From: Lentisphaeria bacterium
GTDB lineage: Bacteria > Verrucomicrobiota > Lentisphaeria > Victivallales > Victivallaceae
Reading direction: 5' to 3'
Assembly: GCA_017456285.1 (NCBI GenBank)
Contig: JAFTJQ010000002.1
Location: 1 to 55,174 of the forward strand
Length of the DNA stretch: 55,174 nt
The notes beneath the pieces were generated by a model. The model was not told the DNA's origin, did not search any database, and saw only the letters and a program-made list of their open reading frames with translations. The position numbers and the translations under genes were made by a program. Positions 1 through 8,785 of this stretch are shown here, in pieces. The first letter of the stretch is position 1, and each line of letters begins with the position of its first letter.

Positions 1-432
1 AATATACATCTATCAATAAACTTTACAAGTCCCAACTTATTTCAAGGTGTGCCTGAAAGTGTAGTTAATATACATCTATCAATAAACTTTACAAGTCCCA
101 ACAAAATTCTAAAAGCAAACCAACTTATAAAAAATATACATCTATCAATAAACTTTACAAGTCCCAACAAAAAAATAAGCAGTTAGGATGACCAAGAAAA
201 TATACATCTATCAATAAACTTTACAAGTCCCAACGTATTTCTCGTTCTTATGTAAAAGGTTTTGAATATACATCTATCAATAAACTTTACAAGTCCCAAC
301 AAGCAATGCGGACAAGTTATGATTTGGCATAATATACATCTATCAATAAACTTTACAAGTCCTAACCATTTTTCTGTCAGTGGGAACAATTATATCAATA
401 TACATCTATCAATAAATTTTACAAGTCACAAC
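1..432. CRISPR. CRISPR array, right-hand end, 7 repeats
   Basis: Seven 36-bp repeats start at 1, 67, 133, 199, 265, 331 and 397, beginning AATATACATC and ending AAGTCCCAAC on the plus strand. They are separated by six spacers of exactly 30 bp, giving a strict 66-bp period. The first base of the window is already the first base of a repeat, so the array continues to the left. The sixth repeat has one substitution (CCTAAC) and the seventh has two (AAATTTTACA and TCACAAC), so the right end is the degenerate end. The 36/30 geometry is typical of type II (and VI-B) systems. No cas gene is present in the window, so the type is not decided. Read on the minus strand each repeat starts GTTGGGAC and ends TGTATATT. 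Confidence 0.97.
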
Positions 433-496
433 GTCTTTAATTTTCAAACAACAATATAATATAGCATAGATTTTGAAAAATGCAATGGGGGGGAAT

Positions 497-1129
497 TTAA
501 TTGCTGAGAGAGAGGCGCATGGCGGGAATATACACTTCGTTGCCAACCGATTCACTCAATTTTTCCGGGGCGATTATCCCCCCAAACAAACTCGAAAAAC
601 TATTAAAATATTTTTGACAACTGCACCCCAATAAATTATGACCCGTATAGCCACCACAACGACCCTTATGCAAATTCGCCGCCCGATACCCGTCGATATA
701 CATTTCCGTATCCGCAAAATTTAATGGCAATATCCCCTTGAATATCAAAAAATCATTATACACATAATTTTCATTGCCCGCATCGGAATATTTTTCACTA
801 TTTAGATTACTATACATCTCACCCAAATCCGCAAAGGTTTTCTTTTTCTCATCATGGATCGAAAAAGGTATTTCTACATAATCTCCCTCTTCTCCGTATT
901 GAGTATAGAACCACCTGCGTATTTCTGAACCTGAATTGCCGCTTACCTGATCATGAGATCGCATTTCCGCATCGGTTTTGCTGCACATCAATATATCGAT
1001 ATTCCCTAAAGACAAAGCGATTACCACAAAAACTCCGACCATACAAGCGACAAAGGCAAGCATGATAACCATCAATTCCATGATTGCCTGACCGCTTTCG
1101 CCCTTACGATTTTTCATTAACTTTTTCAT
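497..1129 (-). CDS. TadE/TadG-like pilus assembly protein
   Basis: A 210-residue protein whose N-terminus (GESGQAIMELMVIMLAFVACMVG, written here in part: GQAIMELMV) matches the TadE/TadG type. A short basic segment, a Gly-Gln with an acidic residue 5 positions later, and one hydrophobic helix at about residues 13-43 precede an extracytoplasmic domain. Such proteins are minor pseudopilins of Flp/Tad (type IVc) pili. The remaining sequence, which includes the cysteines in GRCGGYTGHNLLGCSC, has no domain I recognise. It is the last gene of a four-gene operon and its ATG lies 2 bases after the preceding stop. No TadA/TadB/TadC machinery is in view. Confidence 0.7.
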   Translation of the reverse strand: MKKLMKNRKGESGQAIMELMVIMLAFVACMVGVFVVIALSLGNIDILMCSKTDAEMRSHDQVSGNSGSEIRRWFYTQYGEEGDYVEIPFSIHDEKKKTFADLGEMYSNLNSEKYSDAGNENYVYNDFLIFKGILPLNFADTEMYIDGYRAANLHKGRCGGYTGHNLLGCSCQKYFNSFSSLFGGIIAPEKLSESVGNEVYIPAMRLSLSN

Positions 1130-1131
1130 TT

Positions 1132-3030
1132 TTACAAATAACTCGGCCCCGTATTCACTCCGGGATAGTACAATCCATTATGTCCGGTAAACGCTCCGCA
1201 ACCTTTAACCGGATCATTCTCATTATCAAAAATTTTACCGTTCTTAATTACCAAATATTGGGTTTCCTTAAAAACCCACTTTTCATCGCTTTCCGGAACC
1301 GGGTACTGAACTAACTCAATCGGTTTCTTATTCATCAGCGACAACTCGTACTTCTTTCGCAACTCCTCATTCAACTTCTCCGCAATCTCTTTCGTAAACA
1401 GATAAAGCCCATCCCCCTGCGCTCCCGGCGGAGGATTAGCAGTTTCTCTCAAGCATGGTTGTTGGAGCCACCCTGCCCCGTCTACACGATTAGGATACTT
1501 ATATTCGTCGGTAAAAAGCATCGCCAATGGGATATTATCCAGTCCTCGGAAATCGGTGTTATACCCTCGCTTCCTGAAATCAGGATCTGCCAACAACTGC
1601 AAAGCCTCAAGCATATAATCAGTGCCATTCGGCGGTTCAGGATGCGGATTATGGATGTCAACATCGTAATAAGCAAGGTATTTGATAAACTCCTCAACCA
1701 GCGGGATTTGCATCGTAAACGGACGTACCCCGTGCATTGTCCCCGGAATTAATGTAACTTGGTCAAAAACCGGTGCAACTATCGGAACGTCAATCGGATT
1801 GCAAGAGGATGAAAAAGCCTTTGCCACCGAACCGAATCCACCGCCGATTAAATTTGTCCATTTGCCCCGTTGCTCAACAACATTCGCAATTTTGTTTTCA
1901 GGATTTTCCGCAGCTTTGAACTCCGCAGTCCGTCCCATACCAACCATGCTCTCCGCATAAGCAACCGCGCCGCCGAAAAGAAAATTATCCTGCAAATCCT
2001 TTCTTAACCACAGCCCCTGTCGCCACATCGACCACGGCCCGATGTCAGGGCCATTATAGAATGGATATTCCGGGAAATAACGATCATCATAGACGAAAAA
2101 TCGGCAAACGCTTCGATTCAAAACTGAACTGTCGGTACTCGGTGCTAAAACATAAATCCCCGGACGCTGCAGCAATCGCAAAAATTCATCGTAAGTTTCA
2201 TCGGAAACTACCGTATTATCCAAATTTGCGTAGATAGAATAGATTTCACTCTGCTTGATAAAATAGTGGCGGATGTCTCGAAAATCAGGCATATACCACG
2301 ACTTGCCGATAAAAAAATCATCAGGCTTTTTTACCAACTGACGCAACCAATAATGACACCAGACCGTCCTCCCCGCCGATGCAGAAATTACCGCTCGGTA
2401 CAACGTTTCATCCGCTAAAAATCTCGGAGTAATATTCTCAATACCATTAGCATTTCCGCTCGGACGAACTGCAACTCCCGATGCCGCAATTGTATTCAAA
2501 GTCGCCATATACGGCTCTTTCCAGAAAAAACCATTTACCTTATCAGGGTACTTGGAATCCTCTTCCGATACATTTGTATCTATGGTTCGCAGATACTCTC
2601 CGACATCACCGCCGTACATTATAATGGGATTCATCCCATTATTTTTGCCTGCCTGCTGGGCGGCACTGAATCCGATTAAGGGTCCTAAAAAGCAAACTCG
2701 TGTCTGCAATTCATTGATTGCTTTGACCCTGGCTTCAGCTTTTTCTCTGATGTCAGAAACATTCTCCGGCGTCACCACCACCGAAGATGCCAAAATCATC
2801 TCATTGGCTATTAATAGATTCATCTCTCCGACTAAATTTAATGATTCCCCCTGCCATCTCGCACCTGCAAGTGCAGCTGCCTGCTCGGCAGTTTCAACCT
2901 TGATTTTTGCCCTGATTACATTATGGACGTCAAAAAAAATAAAGATCGCGAGCAACAATATCAGCACCATGATAAGTCCCGTAATCAATACCTGTCCGGA
3001 ATTGCAAGATTTTTTTATTTTTAATGTCAT
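1132..3030 (-). CDS. Large TadG/TadE-like protein with N-terminal pilin helix
   Basis: About 632 residues. The N-terminus has a short basic stretch, then SGQVLITG, a hydrophobic helix and AEQAAALAGARW, the hallmark of the 'putative Flp pilus-assembly TadE/G-like' domain. The rest is a long extracytoplasmic region with no domain I recognise, rich in Trp/Tyr/Pro. An in-frame TTG at 3042 would add four residues. ATG at 3030 is preferred because its codon overlaps the stop of a tiny ORF that itself overlaps the upstream gene's stop. The C-terminal GCGAFTGHNGLYYPG resembles the CGGYTGHNLLG segment of the next gene, which suggests the two proteins share a C-terminal motif. Likely envelope- or pilus-associated. 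Confidence 0.72.
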   Translation of the reverse strand: MTLKIKKSCNSGQVLITGLIMVLILLLAIFIFFDVHNVIRAKIKVETAEQAAALAGARWQGESLNLVGEMNLLIANEMILASSVVVTPENVSDIREKAEARVKAINELQTRVCFLGPLIGFSAAQQAGKNNGMNPIIMYGGDVGEYLRTIDTNVSEEDSKYPDKVNGFFWKEPYMATLNTIAASGVAVRPSGNANGIENITPRFLADETLYRAVISASAGRTVWCHYWLRQLVKKPDDFFIGKSWYMPDFRDIRHYFIKQSEIYSIYANLDNTVVSDETYDEFLRLLQRPGIYVLAPSTDSSVLNRSVCRFFVYDDRYFPEYPFYNGPDIGPWSMWRQGLWLRKDLQDNFLFGGAVAYAESMVGMGRTAEFKAAENPENKIANVVEQRGKWTNLIGGGFGSVAKAFSSSCNPIDVPIVAPVFDQVTLIPGTMHGVRPFTMQIPLVEEFIKYLAYYDVDIHNPHPEPPNGTDYMLEALQLLADPDFRKRGYNTDFRGLDNIPLAMLFTDEYKYPNRVDGAGWLQQPCLRETANPPPGAQGDGLYLFTKEIAEKLNEELRKKYELSLMNKKPIELVQYPVPESDEKWVFKETQYLVIKNGKIFDNENDPVKGCGAFTGHNGLYYPGVNTGPSYL

Positions 3031-3053
3031 AGGAAAAACCAATTTAACTTCAT
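3027..3053 (-). other. Possible 8-codon coupling ORF between two tad-like genes
   Basis: The stop of the upstream TadE-like gene (TGA, 3050-3052) overlaps an ATG at 3051-3053, giving ATGA. That ATG opens an 8-codon frame (MKLNWFFL) whose TGA at 3027-3029 overlaps the ATG (3028-3030) of the next long gene. A ribosome could therefore be handed on twice by ATGA overlaps across a gap with no clear Shine-Dalgarno. Whether the peptide is translated is unknown. Confidence 0.3.
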
Positions 3054-3619
3054 TTTAAAAATCTGTGACTATGATTGTAAAAAGAATATGTCGATCGCAC
3101 CGAGGCATCGTCAAAACCCATGTGCAGCAACCCGCCGATACCATCAGTCAACATCGGAGCATGTTCCAACCGAACCTGAATCCTGACTTCCGCTCCGTTT
3201 TTGCTGCTTATTGAATGCTTCAACTGCGTTCCTGAAGCTTGAGAGCATGTAGCACACCCCTTATTCTGCCAATACTCAAAATCGACATCGGCATTGCCTG
3301 ACATCATATACTGCTGCATTCTTTCTTTGAGCGAATATTCGGACAGATCTCGCATTTTCGGCTTTGAATAATCCTTGCCTGAAATTCCCATCGCTGATAA
3401 TCTGACAGTTTTTTCGGTAATTCTGGGGGTGTACCCAAGCGACCACGCTTTCGCACCGTTAAATGCTGCATAACGGCAAACCATTTGATCCATGGCAAAA
3501 GAAAATACTTGCATGACCCCGAAAAAGATTAAACAAAGCAACATAATAGCAATCATCGACTCAAGAATCGATGCGCCTGTTTCATCCTTGATAATCTTTT
3601 TCAAGTCACTGCATTTCAT
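3050..3619 (-). CDS. TadE-like pseudopilin
   Basis: A 189-residue protein with DETGASILESMIAIMLLCL near the N-terminus: a Gly followed at +5/+6 by the conserved Glu of prepilin-like signals, then one hydrophobic helix (about residues 15-45). This is the TadE arrangement. The body contains a CATC pair (GCATCSQ) and no recognised enzyme motif. The ATG lies 2 bases after the acyl-CoA synthetase stop, and its own stop overlaps the next start region, so it is tightly operonic. It is probably inserted in the inner membrane and assembled into, or with, a type IVc-like pilus. Confidence 0.72.
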   Translation of the reverse strand: MKCSDLKKIIKDETGASILESMIAIMLLCLIFFGVMQVFSFAMDQMVCRYAAFNGAKAWSLGYTPRITEKTVRLSAMGISGKDYSKPKMRDLSEYSLKERMQQYMMSGNADVDFEYWQNKGCATCSQASGTQLKHSISSKNGAEVRIQVRLEHAPMLTDGIGGLLHMGFDDASVRSTYSFYNHSHRFLK

Positions 3620-3621
3620 TA

Positions 3622-5292
3622 TTAATGTTTAGTCCAATAAATTCCTGTTTCAGCGTGTTTCCGCAACAAATCTCGTTTAATTTTGCCTGAAAAAGTTTTC
3701 GGCAAAGATTTTACAAACTCGATTTCACGCGGATACTTATAGGGAGCTGTTGATTCTTTTACATGCTGCTGTAATTTTTTGACCATGCTGTCGGTAGCTT
3801 CAAAGCCCTTGTACAATATCACATACGCTTTTACTTTAGCCCCTCTCAACGGGTCAGGTGCGGCAACTACGGCAACTTCATGGACGGCAGGGTGTTTCAT
3901 CATTACCTCCTCGACCTCCATCGGGCCGATTCTGTAACCTGAACTTTTGATAATATCATCACTGCGGCCGACAAAGAAGAAGTAACCGTCCTCATCCTGA
4001 TAAGCTTTGTCGCCTGTAAAATAATAATCCCCTACGAAACTTTTTGCATTCTCCTCCGCAGAAGCGACATACTGCTTGAAAAGTCCGACCGGTTTGCCGT
4101 TTTTAATATTAACAGCAATTTTACCTTCTTCGCCCTGCGGAACCGGATTGCCGTCATCGTCAAGAAGTTTCAAATCCCACCCCGGAGCAGCATACCCCAT
4201 CGAACCCTCTTTAAGGTCTTTATCCTCAAAGTTACCGATCATGCAAATTGTTTCGGTCTGTCCGTAGGCTTCACGAATATCCAATCCCGTTCCCTCTCGC
4301 CAAGCTCTGACCGTCTCAATATGAATCGGTTCACCCGCTGAGCATGTGTGCTTCAAATCTCTCAAGTCAAACTTTCTCAAGTCATTAAGCACCATCATGC
4401 GGTAGATAGTCGGTGGTGCACAGAACGAAGTAATTGAATATTTTTCAAGCAATGGCAACAACTCATCTGCATGGAATTTGCCTCGGATGTCATAGATAAA
4501 TACACAAGCACCCAGAATCCACTGTCCGAAGTAATTCCCCCAGATGTTTTTGCCCCACCCTGTATCAGATACGGTAAAATGCAGATCATTCGGTCCTAAA
4601 TTATGCCACAATTCAGCAGTAATTCGATGTCCCAAAGGATAGTCATAGGTATGTTCAACCATTTTCGGATGCTTACTGGTTCCTGAAGTAAACATATAGA
4701 AAAGTGTCTGCTTACTGTCACTTTCAAATGGTTTGGTCAAATTAACATGACGATTGGAAACACTGATTTTTTTCTCAACCACGTCGAGATATGAATTCCA
4801 CTCCGGACGACGGTCATTGACTATAATTTTGGTTTTCAAAGTCGGACAAAGGTCAAATACCTCGTCGAACTTAGGAGCATTTTCATTATCTGTAATAACG
4901 ACTTTGAATTTGCCGCTGTTGACTCGATACTTAATATCTTCAGGAGTAAGCAAAGTCGGAGACGGGCATTGAATTGCTCCGATTCGTATCATCGCCAAAG
5001 AGAATATCCACCACTCAACCAATCGAGGCAGCATAATTAAAACTCTATCGCCCTTGCTGACTCCGAGTTTTACCAGATAATTTGCCGCCTGAATAGAGAG
5101 TTTGCGGAAATCATGAAAAGTGTAACGTTTTTCCTCGCCCTGCTGGTTAACCCAGATCATTGCGAGTTTATTACGGTCGAACTCGGCCCATTTGTCGAGT
5201 ACATCAGTGGCAAAATTAAATTTCGCCGGTGCCTTAATAGGAAAATCAAAAAAATAATCTTCCTGCAAAGGAGTTCTTGTTCTGTCTTGCAT
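3622..5292 (-). CDS. AMP-forming acyl-CoA synthetase (medium-chain/acetyl type)
   Basis: The 556-residue length is that of the ANL superfamily: acid + ATP + CoA gives acyl-CoA + AMP + PPi. The P-loop TSGTSKHPK is at residues 202-210, the YGQTE adenylate motif near 354, the YFTGDKA and GRSDDIIKSSGYRIGP hinge region follow, and the catalytic lysine is in KTFSGKIKR near the C-terminus. The substrate is not determinable. Overall wording is closest to the medium-chain acyl-CoA synthetase (ACSM) branch. It has a good Shine-Dalgarno (AAGAAAGGGA). It heads an operon with three TadE/G-like genes 2-8 bases apart, an unusual partnership. The 166-bp gap upstream shows no convincing promoter. Confidence 0.88.
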   Translation of the reverse strand: MQDRTRTPLQEDYFFDFPIKAPAKFNFATDVLDKWAEFDRNKLAMIWVNQQGEEKRYTFHDFRKLSIQAANYLVKLGVSKGDRVLIMLPRLVEWWIFSLAMIRIGAIQCPSPTLLTPEDIKYRVNSGKFKVVITDNENAPKFDEVFDLCPTLKTKIIVNDRRPEWNSYLDVVEKKISVSNRHVNLTKPFESDSKQTLFYMFTSGTSKHPKMVEHTYDYPLGHRITAELWHNLGPNDLHFTVSDTGWGKNIWGNYFGQWILGACVFIYDIRGKFHADELLPLLEKYSITSFCAPPTIYRMMVLNDLRKFDLRDLKHTCSAGEPIHIETVRAWREGTGLDIREAYGQTETICMIGNFEDKDLKEGSMGYAAPGWDLKLLDDDGNPVPQGEEGKIAVNIKNGKPVGLFKQYVASAEENAKSFVGDYYFTGDKAYQDEDGYFFFVGRSDDIIKSSGYRIGPMEVEEVMMKHPAVHEVAVVAAPDPLRGAKVKAYVILYKGFEATDSMVKKLQQHVKESTAPYKYPREIEFVKSLPKTFSGKIKRDLLRKHAETGIYWTKH

Positions 5293-5458
5293 TTTTCTTT
5301 CCCTTTCTTGGTAAGTTACCGACTAATCGAGTGTCGCACTTAAGCCTGACTGAGGCGAAGCAATGACAAATCACTTCCCGCCTGCTCCCCGATTAATACA
5401 TTAAGCAATTAATGGTTTTTTATTCAACCCCTATCCCCATGACAGAGGTTTCATTACA

Positions 5459-6250
5459 TCAAAAACTATTGTCTATGGTCGGAAATTTTTTATTTTTTAC
5501 CTCATCGACATAACTTCCGACCGCCTGTGCGATGATTTGATTTAAGTTCGCATACTGCTTCGCATGCTTCGGAATGAAACTCCCCATGCCCAATACATCG
5601 GTAATCACCTGAACTTGTCCGTCACAGTAAATTCCTGCCCCGATTCCGATAGTTGGAATGTCAATAGATTCCGTGATAATTTTAGCAACTGCTTCCGGCA
5701 TGCACTCCAAAACCAGAGCAAAAGCCCCTGCTTCCTCAATCGCTTTTGCCTCTGCAACCAAACGAGCGGCGTCCTCCTCGGTTCTGCCGGCAACCTTATA
5801 AGTTCCGGAAGTTAAAAGTTTCTGCGGCTGCAATCCAATGTGTCCGACAACCGGAATTCCACATGAAGTCATGCGAGAAATCAGGGCAACTGTATTCGCA
5901 TCACCACCCTCAATTTTTACCGCATTGGCGTCACAAACTTGCAAATAACGAGCCGCATTTTTCAATGCTTCCGACTCGGTATTCTGATAAGTCATAAAAG
6001 GCATATCCGCAACTACAAAAGTATTCGGAGCTCCACGTCTGACTGCCGATGTATGAAAAACAGATTCATCCAGAGAGAGGGCGATTGTATTTTTATAACC
6101 CAAAATGCTATTTGCCATTGAATCACCGACCAGAAGCATCTCTACACCTGATTGCTCGGCAATGGTACTTGTTACTGCATCGTAAGCTGTCATCATCACA
6201 ATTTTTTCGCCGTTTTTTTTCATTTTGCGAAAAGAATTAACGTTTAACAT
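5459..6250 (-). CDS. panB: 3-methyl-2-oxobutanoate hydroxymethyltransferase (PanB)
   Basis: This enzyme transfers a hydroxymethyl group from 5,10-methylene-THF to 2-oxoisovalerate, the first step of pantothenate (CoA) synthesis, in the cytoplasm. The 263-residue length is standard. Visible family residues are VGDS (Asp43, Ser44), ADMPF (Asp82), KIEGG (Lys112, Glu114), VGHIGL (His137) and the catalytic Glu182 in LVLECMP. The ATG at 6250 has AGGTGA upstream. It follows the DtxR-type regulator by 19 bases, so it is probably cotranscribed with it. panC and panD are not in the window. Confidence 0.96.
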   Translation of the reverse strand: MLNVNSFRKMKKNGEKIVMMTAYDAVTSTIAEQSGVEMLLVGDSMANSILGYKNTIALSLDESVFHTSAVRRGAPNTFVVADMPFMTYQNTESEALKNAARYLQVCDANAVKIEGGDANTVALISRMTSCGIPVVGHIGLQPQKLLTSGTYKVAGRTEEDAARLVAEAKAIEEAGAFALVLECMPEAVAKIITESIDIPTIGIGAGIYCDGQVQVITDVLGMGSFIPKHAKQYANLNQIIAQAVGSYVDEVKNKKFPTIDNSF

Positions 6251-6269
6251 TTTTTCACCTGTACATTAT

Positions 6270-6962
6270 TTAACGTTGATATTCAGGTACTAACTTAACC
6301 CAAATGTGTTTAGCATCCTGCACTCTGATTGACAAACTTGCTCCCATGACCTTTACTCGGATTAAATTACCGAAAGGAGCGCGTCCCTCCATGGTAAGCA
6401 AAGTGCCTTTGACCAAGCCCAAATCAGCAAACCTGCCGATTCCTTTGAGCGACTCCTCGATTTTGCTGATAACACAGCTGTCACCGTCAGCAACATCCGC
6501 CAAAAGCATCGGAATTGCCGAATTATCGCTGGAAATTGAAGCCATTTGAGTATCAATAATTTTTCTCAACTCCTCACATTCGGGGCTTTCCATAATATTC
6601 TCTGCCAAAAAAGCCAATCTGGATGAGATATTTTCACCGATAACATGCTCAAGTTTGCATGCCAAAACATCCGCATCGGCTAACTCCATTTGCAGAATCT
6701 GATTAAAAAACATTCTGATATTGTAATGACGTCTGCGAAGCATCGCACCGAGTCTGGTTCCCTCGGGAGTGAGCGTTACCGGAGTATGAGACTGGTATTC
6801 AATAAGTCCCAACGCCTTCAAATTCTGCAAAGCATTAGTAACTGACGGCATTTTCACATTCAATTTTTTGGCAATATCTTTCGTATGAGCGTGTTCATTC
6901 TCCTCAATGATCTCGCTGATTGCTTCAATATAGTCTTCTAATGAACTTGAAATTTTAATCAT
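6270..6962 (-). CDS. DtxR/IdeR-family metal-dependent repressor
   Basis: A 230-residue regulator with three domains: winged helix-turn-helix (about 1-70; KDIAKKLNVKMPSVTNALQNL is the recognition region), a metal-binding dimerisation domain (about 71-140), and a C-terminal FeoA/SH3-like domain (about 155-228). The numbering matches DtxR closely: His79, Cys102, Glu105 and His106 are all present (RRRHY, ACKLEHVIGE). A Cys at 102 is the iron-responsive (DtxR) choice rather than the manganese (MntR) one. In the presence of Fe2+ it probably represses iron-uptake genes. It sits between an unknown secreted protein and panB. No DtxR-type operator was recognised here by eye. Confidence 0.9.
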   Translation of the reverse strand: MIKISSSLEDYIEAISEIIEENEHAHTKDIAKKLNVKMPSVTNALQNLKALGLIEYQSHTPVTLTPEGTRLGAMLRRRHYNIRMFFNQILQMELADADVLACKLEHVIGENISSRLAFLAENIMESPECEELRKIIDTQMASISSDNSAIPMLLADVADGDSCVISKIEESLKGIGRFADLGLVKGTLLTMEGRAPFGNLIRVKVMGASLSIRVQDAKHIWVKLVPEYQR

Positions 6963-7008
6963 ATAATTTTAATTCCTTTTATTTTATTTCCTCTTTTATC
7001 ACACAAAC

Positions 7009-7896
7009 TTATTGGACATAGTAAGTCGGAGTTTCTACAATATAATCCACATTCGGGATTGCCGCTTCGCCGCCGCCGATTGCAACTTTGCCATTGCTGT
7101 CGGTAATAAGCTGCGGAGAAATTTTAGTGCTTTTGTAATACTTCACCTCCTGTGCCATCGCTCCGTCAATATCCACCTGATAATACTTGTACAACTTCGC
7201 TCCGTGCGGCATTAAAATATGCAGAACTCCCGCCATATCAACCGACATTTGCGGCATTTCAACTCCGTAAACTTGTCCGATTCGGATAATCTGATAGACT
7301 TTTTGAGAATCCTCAACCACGCAATAAAAAAACTTATTCGGGGTATCCACCATAGTTTTTATGCGATAGAATCGGGATTTCTCTGAAGATACTTTTTCGT
7401 TATTAATTTTGAGATAATTTTCGGGCAATCCGATCTCTCTTGACCAATAGACATTCCCTCTGGAAATATCAAAGCGAATATCGTTACTTTTGAAAGTATC
7501 TTTAATCTGCGGATGCTTAATAAAAGCATGAAGGCGGTAAACTCCCGGAGAATCAAAGTGGTACAATTTATTCAAATCAACTGCCAAATCAACCATTTGA
7601 CCGGGAAACACAACCTTGCCCTTGTTTATAACCAACGGCTTAAGCGGAAATTTATCCATCCGCTTATAGTTTCTATCCTGAACTTCAAAATATACTTCAG
7701 CTCGAATCTCCTCATTAAGACCGAAAACCAACGGTCGCCCCGTATCATTGCGTAATCTTAAAACAAGTCGGATCGGCTCGTAAAGCATGTATGTACGTTG
7801 ACTGCTTGCCAACTGCATGGCAATTTGAGCAAAAATAACAGGAGCAAATCCGACAAAAAATACTGCAATCAAAAAAACTTTAACTAACTTCCTCAT
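7009..7896 (-). CDS. Secreted protein of unknown function
   Basis: About 295 residues with a cleavable signal peptide (MRKLVKVFLIAVFFVGFAP, then AQIA). The mature part begins SSQRTYMLYEPIRLVLRLRNDTGRPLVFG, wording that recalls an Ig-like or cohesin-like beta domain as seen in secreted 'LPS/adhesion' modules, but no family is assigned. A TTG at 7923 would lengthen it by nine residues. ATG at 7896 is preferred because it starts the signal peptide directly and has GAGAGG upstream. The gene follows the metallophosphoesterase at once and precedes the DtxR gene. A periplasmic or surface location is inferred only from the signal. Confidence 0.7.
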   Translation of the reverse strand: MRKLVKVFLIAVFFVGFAPVIFAQIAMQLASSQRTYMLYEPIRLVLRLRNDTGRPLVFGLNEEIRAEVYFEVQDRNYKRMDKFPLKPLVINKGKVVFPGQMVDLAVDLNKLYHFDSPGVYRLHAFIKHPQIKDTFKSNDIRFDISRGNVYWSREIGLPENYLKINNEKVSSEKSRFYRIKTMVDTPNKFFYCVVEDSQKVYQIIRIGQVYGVEMPQMSVDMAGVLHILMPHGAKLYKYYQVDIDGAMAQEVKYYKSTKISPQLITDSNGKVAIGGGEAAIPNVDYIVETPTYYVQ

Positions 7897-7923
7897 CTTT
7901 TGCCCATCCCTCTCATTTTTCAA

Positions 7924-8730
7924 TTAATTACCTTTAGCCAGACGCAATGCCAATCTCTCCGGCAAACCTGCATTCAAAATTTTCTCTTGAGCCGAAGCAA
8001 TATCATAAGGAATTACGTATCTGGTCAATGACAACATATCACTATCATAAATTACAAAAGACGCTCGTGGATCACCATTACGAGGTTGTCCGATACTGCC
8101 GACATTAAAAAGGTATTTGCAATCAACTTTGAGCTTGATAGTTACGCTGTTTTCTACTGTAAAATCATTTACTTCCGGAATACTGATAGACCGCCATTCA
8201 TGCAATTCCTCAATCGCATTTCCGGAGAAAACTACCTGCTTTTTCTCAAAAGCAACCGGAAAATGTGAGTGTCCGCAAAAACAAACCTGGGTATATTGAT
8301 AATTAAAATTATCTCTCGCGTGATGTTCATCAAAAATATACCCCCAATTATCGGGACTATCTAATGTCGCATGCACCAAAGTCATGCCGTATTTGGTTAA
8401 ATTCAATCTCGCAGGGGCTTCAATAAGCCACTTGCGTTCCTCTTCAGTCAACTGAGCAGAAGTCCACTCAATTGCCTTTTTGGCATTCGCATTAAATCCG
8501 ACGACCTCCTTATCGACATTAGCAGCGTAAACATCATGGTTGCCCCGGACTCTACCGACAAGCGGCAACTGCTGCATTGCCTGCAAACACGGTTGCGGAT
8601 CAGCATTATACCCTACCACATCCCCTAAAGAGGCAAAATACTCTATTCCCAGCTCTGCACACTTGTCAAGCACTACCTGAAAAGCTTCTGCATTGCCATG
8701 AATATCACTTATAATTGCAATTTTCGGCAT
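7924..8730 (-). CDS. YfcE/MPE-type metallophosphoesterase
   Basis: A 268-residue calcineurin-like phosphoesterase. The dinuclear metal-site motifs are all present: SDIHGN (Asp9, His11), GDVVGYN, RGNHD, and GHSH, followed by NVGSIGQPRNGDPRASFVIYD, the C-terminal signature of the single-domain YfcE-like group. It hydrolyses phosphodiesters or phosphomonoesters; the natural substrate is unknown. It has GAGTGA upstream of the ATG. It lies directly downstream of the RNase P RNA gene on the same strand with no terminator seen between them, so some transcription may come from the rnpB promoter. Confidence 0.88.
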   Translation of the reverse strand: MPKIAIISDIHGNAEAFQVVLDKCAELGIEYFASLGDVVGYNADPQPCLQAMQQLPLVGRVRGNHDVYAANVDKEVVGFNANAKKAIEWTSAQLTEEERKWLIEAPARLNLTKYGMTLVHATLDSPDNWGYIFDEHHARDNFNYQYTQVCFCGHSHFPVAFEKKQVVFSGNAIEELHEWRSISIPEVNDFTVENSVTIKLKVDCKYLFNVGSIGQPRNGDPRASFVIYDSDMLSLTRYVIPYDIASAQEKILNAGLPERLALRLAKGN

Positions 8731-8785
8731 AATTCACTCTATCAATTTTGTATATTATTAATTCTCATAATCCTTTATCAAGCGG

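Noticed and set aside
183-459. Frames within the CRISPR array
   Set aside because: Their repeated peptide simply reflects the 66-bp period.
6804-6813. AAGTCCCAAC inside the DtxR-type gene, identical to the CRISPR repeat tail
   Set aside because: A 10-base match within coding sequence with no further similarity; chance, not an anti-repeat or tracrRNA.
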